Assembly (NCBI GenBank): GCA_002329545.1
Contig: DCTJ01000030.1
Coordinates: 27,643-33,481, forward strand
From: Candidatus Omnitrophica bacterium UBA1443
Lineage (GTDB): Bacteria > Omnitrophota > Omnitrophia > Omnitrophales > Aquincolibacteriaceae
Direction: 5' to 3'
DNA length: 5,839 nt
Part shown: piece by piece, positions 1 through 4,783 of the stretch
Position numbering within the stretch: the stretch's first letter is position 1
Layout: each line of letters begins with the position of its first letter
Notes under the pieces: generated by a model
Seen by the model: only the letters and a program-made list of their open reading frames with translations
What the model was told of the DNA's origin: nothing
Database searches by the model: none
Translations under genes and position numbers: made by a program

Positions 1-300
1 TAACTTATTGTATTCTTTATAGTTATGTCTGATTTTCAGGTCAATATTTGACCCTAAAACCCATAATTTTGCATTATTATGACACACCATTGATTTTTTA
101 ATATAAGATGTCTTTTTTGGGTCAACGGAGCATATTAAGACGTCAAGATGATTATATTTACCACTTTTTATGAATTTATTGATATATTTTGGGACGTCAT
201 TAATTTTTGACGTTTTACAGTTAAAGATGGCGCCCGATTTGCAGAGACCTGTCTTGACAGCTGTGTTCCCGATATCAATGGCGAGAAGGAAATTACCCAT
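1..300 (-). CDS. coaX: Type III pantothenate kinase, N-terminal part (runs off the left edge)
   Basis: CoaX phosphorylates pantothenate with ATP, the first step of coenzyme A synthesis, in the cytoplasm. The 100 visible codons are open to the edge of the window. Residues 5-16 read LLAIDIGNTAVK, the phosphate-binding motif of the ASKHA-fold type III kinases (Asp9 the key acid). Residues around 57-63 (DVLICSVDP) match the following beta strand of the family, and the visible end (GSNIDLKIRHNYKEYNKL) lines up with the stretch just before the GADR-type pantothenate motif, which lies outside. The ATG at 300 overlaps the birA stop by 8 bases and has GGGGA just upstream; an in-frame ATG at 312 is an alternative. 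From codon 21 onward the gene is very AT-rich (69 G+C in bases 1-240, about 29%), unlike its neighbours. The identity is confident although the catalytic centre is only partly visible. Confidence 0.87.
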   Translation of the reverse strand, partial: MGNFLLAIDIGNTAVKTGLCKSGAIFNCKTSKINDVPKYINKFIKSGKYNHLDVLICSVDPKKTSYIKKSMVCHNNAKLWVLGSNIDLKIRHNYKEYNKL

Positions 301-844
301 GATTTTCCCCATAGAAAATGATAAGTCTTTCTTTGAGTGCCCCAAGAAGGTTTTCTAGGACATTCCGGATTTCATAGTTTCGCGTCTTGAGAATTCGCAT
401 TGACGTTGCTCCCGAGGGCAGCTCATTGATTTCCGCGTTCACATTAAGGCCTATTCCCATTACGACGGCTTCAAGATGAGGTCCCGTCGTAATTGCTTCG
501 GTCAGAATACCACAAATCTTTTTACCATCCGACATGACGTCATTCGGGCGTTTGCAGGTTGAGGGGATTCCATAATGAGTTTCCAATATCTGAGCCACTG
601 CCTGACATCCGATCTGGGTCAGCATGGGTGCCTTCGCGGGTGTTATCGGAGGGCGCAAGAGGATGGAAGCGAGCAGATTTTTCCTCTCCGGCGATTCCCA
701 CGCGCGTCCCGGTTTCCCGCGGCCGGCAGTTTGATGTTCCGCGACGATGACAAGACCTTCAGGTTCACCCTTCCGGGCGCGCTCCAGGGCAAGCGTGTTG
801 GTCGATGTTGCTTCCCGCAAGTGTTCCACGCGAAATGAAATCAA
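293..844 (-). CDS. birA: Biotin--[acetyl-CoA-carboxylase] ligase, minimal catalytic-domain form
   Basis: This enzyme activates biotin to biotinyl-5'-AMP and transfers it to a lysine on biotin-dependent carboxylases. Counting from the TTG at 844, visible family motifs are TSTN (13-16), the biotin/AMP loop GRGKPGRAW (41-49), KRPND (98-102), the lysine pair 108-109 before ICGIL (Lys109 matches E. coli Lys183), and GIGLNVN (130-136). There is no N-terminal helix-turn-helix, so it is a group I ligase that does not act as the biotin repressor. At 183 residues it stops soon after the catalytic core and appears to lack the C-terminal SH3-like domain of most ligases. The usual KWPND motif has Arg instead of Trp. 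The TTG at 844 is chosen because GAGAGG lies 7 bases before it; a TTG at 859 (188 residues) and a GTG at 829 are alternatives. It follows alr and overlaps coaX. Confidence 0.88.
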   Translation of the reverse strand: MISFRVEHLREATSTNTLALERARKGEPEGLVIVAEHQTAGRGKPGRAWESPERKNLLASILLRPPITPAKAPMLTQIGCQAVAQILETHYGIPSTCKRPNDVMSDGKKICGILTEAITTGPHLEAVVMGIGLNVNAEINELPSGATSMRILKTRNYEIRNVLENLLGALKERLIIFYGENHG

Positions 845-899
845 TGGGGCACCTCTCAAGACCCTTTCAAAATGAGCCGCCAGAATCCGGTTTCAGAAT

Positions 900-2033
900 T
901 CAGGCAACAACTCTCGGAAGATTTGCGTTTAGTTGGGTCACGATCTCATAGGGAATCGATCCGGCCCATTGGGCCACGTCTTCCGCTGAAATGCGCTCGT
1001 CCTGGTCTTTGCCGATCAAGGTGACGATATCGCCTTCCGCGGCTTCCTGTCTTCCGAGATTAACTGTTAAATAGTCCATGGAGATTTTTCCGGCAAGGGG
1101 ATAACGGTTCCCTCTATAAAGGACCTGCGCGTTTTTCCACGCGCTCCAGGGGTATCCGTGACTATAGCCGAGAGGAAGGATCGCGAGGTTCGTCGTTGAT
1201 GATGCCGTAAAGGTGCGTCCGTATCCCGCGGTTTCGCCGCTTTCGATTCTTTTAATGAATGTGATCCTGCTTTTAAGCTCGAGGACGGGGGCCAGCTTGA
1301 CGGTGTCGCGTAGCGAGGGGTCAGGGTGAATTCCGTAGAGAGCGAGGCCCGGCCGGACAATATTTAAAAAAGGATTTTTTAGGGTAAGACTGGCCGCGCT
1401 GTTTTGCGCGTGGCGAAACCGGAATGCGATGCCGTTTCGATCCAGTTCCTCAAGAAGGGATTGAAATTTCTGGATCTGCTTTGTCCGGAAGAGGTCTTCC
1501 ACCTCGGCGGTCGGGAAATGCATGTAAATGCCGTCAAGTAACAGTCCCTGGAGGAGCCGGATTTTCATGATCTCCCGGACGGCCTCGTCGGCCCTGAATC
1601 CCATGCGCCCCATCCCCGTGTCGATTTTGAGATGAACGGAAGCTTTCCGTTCCAGAGATTCCGCGCAATCAGAAATAGCTCGGGCCTGGGCGAAACTTGA
1701 GACGCTCATAGTTATGTTAGAGCCGACCGCGACCGGGATCTCGTGGGGCAGAAGATGTCCGAACAGGAAAACAGAAGTTTTTGGAAAGTGTTCCTTAAGC
1801 GACAGTCCTTCCTTTAAAGTTGCCACACCGAAAAACTTGACCTTGCCTTCCAGGATCTGCGCGATTTCCCTCAATCCGTGGCCGTACGCGTTGGCTTTGA
1901 TCACGGCGAGGACGTCCGGAGTTCCAGAACGCGCGCGTATGGTTTCCAGGTTCGCGAGGAGGTGATCCCTGCTCAGCTCGATCCACGAGGCGTATTGATG
2001 TTTGACCGTTGTGCTACCGGCGGTGTTTTGCAT
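900..2033 (-). CDS. alr: Alanine racemase (PLP-dependent)
   Basis: Alr interconverts L- and D-alanine in the cytoplasm, supplying D-alanine for peptidoglycan. The 377-residue length is typical. The N-terminal TIM-barrel carries the PLP lysine Lys46 in AVIKANAYGHG, then KIDTGMGRMGF (136-146; Lys136 and Arg143 match the carbamylated Lys129 and Arg136 of the Geobacillus enzyme), HAQNSAA (208-214) and VRPGLALYG with Arg227 facing the PLP pyridine nitrogen. The C-terminal beta domain has the second catalytic base Tyr271 in GYGRTFTA, then GKISMD, and Tyr362 in IPYEIV. Oddities are GYSHGYP around His292, where the family usually has Asp (GYADGYP), and MHF where THF is usual. The ATG at 2033 gives a normal N-terminus but has no clear Shine-Dalgarno sequence; a small hairpin with a T-run directly precedes it. 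It lies 31 bases after tsaB and is probably co-transcribed with it. Confidence 0.95.
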   Translation of the reverse strand: MQNTAGSTTVKHQYASWIELSRDHLLANLETIRARSGTPDVLAVIKANAYGHGLREIAQILEGKVKFFGVATLKEGLSLKEHFPKTSVFLFGHLLPHEIPVAVGSNITMSVSSFAQARAISDCAESLERKASVHLKIDTGMGRMGFRADEAVREIMKIRLLQGLLLDGIYMHFPTAEVEDLFRTKQIQKFQSLLEELDRNGIAFRFRHAQNSAASLTLKNPFLNIVRPGLALYGIHPDPSLRDTVKLAPVLELKSRITFIKRIESGETAGYGRTFTASSTTNLAILPLGYSHGYPWSAWKNAQVLYRGNRYPLAGKISMDYLTVNLGRQEAAEGDIVTLIGKDQDERISAEDVAQWAGSIPYEIVTQLNANLPRVVA

Positions 2034-2049
2034 AAAAAAGCCCGGCTTT
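2034..2049 (-). terminator. Small hairpin plus T-run between tsaB and alr (weak or partial terminator)
   Basis: On the minus strand AAAGC (2049-2045) pairs with GCTTT (2041-2037) around a 3-base CGG loop, and the T's continue to position 2034 directly against the alr start codon. The 5-base-pair stem is short, so termination would be weak. It takes the place where a ribosome binding site for alr would be expected. It could reduce alr expression relative to tsaB or gate alr translation; the function is inferred. Confidence 0.3.
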
Positions 2050-2064
2050 CAAATTTCGAAGAAT

Positions 2065-2775
2065 TTATTTTTGATTTTGTGTTTTATTTTTTAATCGTTC
2101 CTCTGCCTCCGAGTTTCTCAGATAAAAAGGCAGAAAATCCTTCGGCCTTTTAAATGGCTTGAGCAGAGGATCCTTTTTTTCATAGAGATTAATCAGCGCG
2201 GACGTCCTAGGCGTCCAGTACTTCTCGGGAAGCGAATGGATCTTTTTTAAAAGATCCCGATCACAAACAGCTAACCCGTCTCCCGCGACCCGCGTGCCGG
2301 CAGGAAGTTCTTTTAAAAAGTCATCGGGAGCTTTCACAAAAGGCGCTCCCGCCGGTTTCCAGCCTTGTCTATAAGAACGGTACAAACGGGCGTAAAGTTT
2401 ATCACGCTTTGCGTTCAGACACACGGCCAGATTTTCTCCGCTCGCGCAGCTAGATCCGGAGCGGGGAATGGTCGAAGCGACAAGGTCGAAGGAGTAGGCC
2501 CCGAAGCAAGGTCTTTCACGAACGGCAAGAAAACCTTTCAAGGTGGCAAATCCGACGCGCAACCCAGTGAATGAGCCGGGGCCCCGCCCGATCAGGAAGG
2601 TGTCCACCTCTTTTATTTTGAGGCGTTCTTTTTTCAGAAGCCGGTCTATCAACGGGATGAGATTTTCAACATGGCGTGAAAAACCTTTGAGAAAGGCGTG
2701 ACGGGCGGGAGCGCGGCCTTTTTTAATTGCGACGCTCAGGGAATGTCCGGAAGTTTCAATCGCCAGTAAATTCAT
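2065..2775 (-). CDS. tsaB: tRNA threonylcarbamoyladenosine biosynthesis protein TsaB
   Basis: TsaB is the inactive ASKHA-fold paralogue that pairs with TsaD (and TsaE) to make N6-threonylcarbamoyladenosine at position 37 of ANN-decoding tRNAs. The 236 residues fit the family. Visible marks are the N-terminal strand MNLLAIETSG (1-10), the helix RHVENLIPLIDRLL (34-47), the family signature GRGPGSFTGLRVG (63-75), and the C-terminal PFYLRNSEAEE close to the end. It lacks the metal-binding histidine motif of TsaD, which rules that partner out. The ATG at 2775 is chosen because the family begins with this strand; an upstream in-frame ATG at 2892 would add 39 residues unlike the family. There is no obvious Shine-Dalgarno sequence before 2775. 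The C-terminus is lysine-rich. It is the first gene of the leftward cluster tsaB-alr-birA-coaX, so its promoter should lie in 2776-2950, but none is clear. Confidence 0.93.
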   Translation of the reverse strand: MNLLAIETSGHSLSVAIKKGRAPARHAFLKGFSRHVENLIPLIDRLLKKERLKIKEVDTFLIGRGPGSFTGLRVGFATLKGFLAVRERPCFGAYSFDLVASTIPRSGSSCASGENLAVCLNAKRDKLYARLYRSYRQGWKPAGAPFVKAPDDFLKELPAGTRVAGDGLAVCDRDLLKKIHSLPEKYWTPRTSALINLYEKKDPLLKPFKRPKDFLPFYLRNSEAEERLKNKTQNQK

Positions 2776-2844
2776 GATAAAGTGCGTGCCGTCTGGGTTA
2801 TGTATGTTTTTTATAAGTGGGGAGCTATTTCCACCGAAAATTTT

Positions 2845-2859
2845 GCTCCTTTCAGGAGC
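2845..2859. repeat. Perfect 6-base-pair hairpin in the tsaB/ABC-F intergenic region
   Basis: GCTCCT (2845-2850) and AGGAGC (2854-2859) are perfectly complementary around a TTC loop. Neither strand has a long T-run after it: the minus strand has AAAATTTT, the plus strand GTAAA. In a leftward tsaB transcript the 3' arm would contain an AGGAGC sequence. GGAGC at 2821-2825 can also pair with GCTCC at 2845-2849, so two exclusive foldings exist. It may be a leader structure or an operator; no function is shown. Confidence 0.4.
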
Positions 2860-2958
2860 GTAAACTCTGGCGGAAGTCGTCCTGATCGGCATTCTATTCT
2901 GAAACGGGAAAAAGAGAAACGGGAATTACAAAAGACGTCAGGGAACAAAGAGGGAAAG

Positions 2959-2976
2959 GTGCTTGACCGGGGCTGA
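2959..2976 (+). CDS. Candidate five-codon leader peptide (M-L-D-R-G) ending inside the terminator loop
   Basis: GTG CTT GAC CGG GGC TGA begins 4-5 bases after AGAGGG (2949-2954), a good ribosome site at a workable spacing. Its TGA (2974-2976) falls at the start of the loop of the terminator hairpin, and its fourth and fifth codons form most of the 5' arm. A ribosome terminating or stalling here would cover that arm and prevent the hairpin. The same frame is open from a GTG at 2782, so a longer leader is also possible. The peptide is too short to support by similarity; this is inference from position. Confidence 0.3.
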   Translation: MLDRG

Positions 2977-2993
2977 AAAGGCCCCGCCTTTTT
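2968..2993 (+). terminator. Rightward intrinsic terminator, probably a leader attenuator of the ABC-F gene
   Basis: CGGGGC (2968-2973) pairs with GCCCCG (2981-2986) around a 7-base TGAAAAG loop, followed by CC and five T's (2989-2993). AAAGG at 2955-2959 can also pair with CCTTT across a bulge, lengthening the stem. The minus strand has no T-run in the right place, so it acts rightward. No rightward gene precedes it, while the ABC-F gene starts 103 bases further on, which is the layout of a transcription attenuator. CGGGGCT (2968-2974) can instead pair with AGCCCCG at 3020-3026. Confidence 0.55.
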
Positions 2994-3083
2994 CTGAAAA
3001 TTTGTCACTTGTTCAGGAGAGCCCCGATTGAGTTCCTGCCATTTTCTGGTAGGATATCCATCCCTTCACACTCCGCTGAACGT

Positions 3084-3088
3084 AAGGA
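3084..3088 (+). promoter_or_regulatory. Ribosome binding site deciding the ABC-F start
   Basis: AAGGA lies 8 bases before the ATG at 3097. It favours that ATG over the upstream in-frame TTG at 3028, which has its own AGGAG at 3015-3019 (8 bases away) but would add 23 residues not typical of the family. Confidence 0.6.
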
Positions 3089-3096
3089 TCCGGGAA

Positions 3097-4719
3097 ATGA
3101 TCTCAACGAACGGAATTACATTACAATACGGGAAACGCATTCTTTTTGAGGATGTGAATATCATGTTCACGCCCGGCAACTGTTACGGGTTGATCGGGGC
3201 CAACGGTTCCGGGAAGTCCACGTTTCTTAAAATCCTCGCGGGATTGGTCGAGCCGAATGCCGGAACCGTGACGGCCGGAAAAAATGAGCGCATCTCTTTT
3301 CTCAGGCAGGACCAGTTTGCTTTTGACGAATTTACGGCGCTGTCGACCGTGATCATGGGCCACGAACGGCTTTACAATATCATCAGGGAAAAAGACAACC
3401 TCTACGCGAAATCCGATTTTTCGGAAAAGGATGGTCTGCGGGTCGCGGAACTGGAACATGAATTTTCGGAAATGAACGGGTGGGACGCCGAACCTGAGGC
3501 GGCTAAACTTCTGAGCGATCTCGGAATTCCGGATGCCCGGCACCAGGTCCCCATGAAACAACTGGAATCGAACGAAAAGGTCCGCGTGCTTCTCGCGCAG
3601 GCGCTTTTCGGGAATCCCGATGTCCTTTTGCTTGACGAGCCCACGAACCATCTGGACGTTGAGACCTGCCTGTGGCTTGAGGATTTTCTCTACGAATTTA
3701 AGAATACCGCGATCGTGGTTTCGCATGACCGCCATTTCCTCGATCGCGTTTGTACCCATATCGCGGACATTGATTACGGCAAGATCCAGCTTTACGCGGG
3801 GAATTTCTCGTTTTGGGTAGAATCCAGTCAACTCGCGCTCCGGCAGAGAACCGAGACCAACAAGGATATCGCGGCTCGCCGCAAGGAACTCCAGGAGTTT
3901 ATCGCGCGGTTCAGCGCGAACGCCTCGAAATCACGCCAGGCGACATCCCGGAAGAAGCTTCTTGAAAAACTGACGCTGGAGGACATCAAACCGTCCTCCC
4001 GAAAATACCCTTATATCGCGTTTAAGGCGGAACGCGACTCCGGAAATGATCTCCTTGAGATCGAGGGGCTTGAAAAATCGATCGAAGGGGAGATGATGTT
4101 CACGGGACTTGATCTTCAAGTGAGCAAGGGGGACAAAATCGCGTTCCTCGGGCCGCTTGACCGGGTCAAGACCACGCTGTTTCAAGTGCTTGTGGACGAG
4201 ATCAAGGCGGATCGGGGATCCTTTAAATGGGGAGCTTCCACCACGCGAGCTTACTATCCGAAGGAGAACGGAAAATATTTTGAAACGGACCTGAACTTGG
4301 TCGACTGGTTACGGCAGTTTTCGAAAGAAACGGATGAAAATTTTATTCGCGGATTTTTGGGAAGGATGCTTTTTTCCGGAGAAGAATCCCTGAAAAAGGC
4401 TTCGGTGCTCTCGGGCGGGGAACGGGTACGGTGTATGCTTTCTCGCATGATGCTCGTCGGCGCGAATGTCCTAATCCTGGACGAACCCACCAACCATCTT
4501 GACCTGGAGTCCATTACGTCGCTCAATAAAGGTCTTGAGAACTTCAAGGGGACGGTGCTTTTTTCCTCTCACGACCATCAATTTATTCAGACGGTCGCGA
4601 ACCGGATCGTTGAGTTGACGCCGCGGGGGATTATTGATCGCCGGGACATGACGCTTGATGATTACCTTGCTGATCCCGGGCTCAAGGTTCAGCGCGCCGC
4701 TCTTTACGCTCCCGCGTGA
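3097..4719 (+). CDS. ybiT: ABC-F family ATPase, YbiT-like, with a degenerate second P-loop
   Basis: ABC-F proteins bind the ribosome E site and act on stalled or antibiotic-bound ribosomes; they have no membrane domain. The 540 residues have two ATPase domains joined by a linker. NBD1: Walker A GANGSGKST (34-42), Q-loop LRQDQ (Gln71), an unusual signature LESNEK (156-161), Walker B VLLLDEP with Glu181, His210. Linker: RFSANASKSRQATSR (271-285), which with LRQDQFAF and VIMGH closely recalls E. coli YbiT. NBD2: GPLDRVKTT (352-360), where a Walker A with GxGK should be; Lys389 at the Q-loop position; intact signature LSGGE (438-442), Walker B VLILDEP with Glu463, His492. So one composite ATP site looks intact and the other damaged in both halves. 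The start at 3097 is supported by AAGGA and by family fit. It may be regulated by the upstream attenuator. Assignment to the YbiT subfamily is strong; its target ribosome state or drug is unknown. Confidence 0.92.
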   Translation: MISTNGITLQYGKRILFEDVNIMFTPGNCYGLIGANGSGKSTFLKILAGLVEPNAGTVTAGKNERISFLRQDQFAFDEFTALSTVIMGHERLYNIIREKDNLYAKSDFSEKDGLRVAELEHEFSEMNGWDAEPEAAKLLSDLGIPDARHQVPMKQLESNEKVRVLLAQALFGNPDVLLLDEPTNHLDVETCLWLEDFLYEFKNTAIVVSHDRHFLDRVCTHIADIDYGKIQLYAGNFSFWVESSQLALRQRTETNKDIAARRKELQEFIARFSANASKSRQATSRKKLLEKLTLEDIKPSSRKYPYIAFKAERDSGNDLLEIEGLEKSIEGEMMFTGLDLQVSKGDKIAFLGPLDRVKTTLFQVLVDEIKADRGSFKWGASTTRAYYPKENGKYFETDLNLVDWLRQFSKETDENFIRGFLGRMLFSGEESLKKASVLSGGERVRCMLSRMMLVGANVLILDEPTNHLDLESITSLNKGLENFKGTVLFSSHDHQFIQTVANRIVELTPRGIIDRRDMTLDDYLADPGLKVQRAALYAPA

Positions 4720-4727
4720 TTTTTTTT
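4704..4727 (+). terminator. Intrinsic terminator overlapping the ABC-F stop codon
   Basis: TTACGC (4704-4709) pairs with GCGTGA (4714-4719), with one T-G wobble, around a TCCC loop. Eight T's (4720-4727) follow immediately. The 3' arm contains the gene's TGA stop codon. The core is only four Watson-Crick pairs plus two weaker ones, but the long T-run and the position fit rightward termination. Confidence 0.5.
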
Positions 4728-4746
4728 GACCCGAGGTCGAAAAAAA
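4720..4746. repeat. Inverted repeat, T-tract/GACC...GGTC/A-tract, between convergent genes
   Basis: Eight T's and GACC (4720-4731) are mirrored by GGTC, G and seven A's (4735-4746) around a CGA loop: twelve consecutive pairs including one T-G wobble. Here the T's precede and the A's follow the GC core on both strands, the reverse of a terminator. It shares its T-run with the hairpin at 4704-4719, so the two RNA structures exclude each other. An RNA reading through would end in a stable stem, possibly protecting a 3' end; this is inference. Confidence 0.45.
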
Positions 4747-4783
4747 CGATAGCGTGATTTAAAAAAAGAGCAGTTTTACTTTA

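Larger units (their letters stand above)
2776..3096. other. Divergent intergenic region between tsaB and the ABC-F gene
   Basis: These 321 bases hold no convincing conserved protein. From left to right they contain a TTATAA palindrome (2811-2816) that could serve as a weak -10 on either strand but has no good -35; a perfect 6-base-pair hairpin at 2845-2859; a purine-rich run at about 2903-2958; a five-codon reading frame with its own ribosome site (2959-2976); a rightward terminator-like hairpin (2968-2993); a second Shine-Dalgarno sequence (3015-3019) before an in-frame TTG (3028); and the ribosome site of the ABC-F gene (3084-3088). The region must drive transcription both ways. No consensus promoter pair could be assigned by eye. 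Confidence 0.6.

Noticed and set aside
138..545. Repeated GACGTC or GACGT words in coaX and birA
   Set aside because: Spacing is irregular, the words lie in coding sequence (often Asp-Val codons), and there are too few to call an operator or repeat array.
559..838. Two overlapping plus-strand frames of 63 and 87 codons
   Set aside because: Both lie antisense to the conserved core of birA and have no family features.
1067..1360. 97-codon minus-strand frame in alr
   Set aside because: It is another frame of the alanine racemase gene, whose motifs are all in the chosen frame.
2776..2892. N-terminal extension of TsaB from the ATG at 2892
   Set aside because: The family begins at the MNLLAIETSG strand; the extra 39 residues are unlike TsaB and cover the leader hairpin.
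2811..3008. 65-codon minus-strand frame upstream of tsaB
   Set aside because: It has low-complexity Arg/Ser/Phe content, no family match and no good ribosome site; it spans the hairpin region.
3121..3831. 236-codon open frame on the minus strand inside the ABC-F gene
   Set aside because: It is wholly antisense to a protein with clear conserved motifs, shows no recognisable domain, and follows from codon bias in the true gene.
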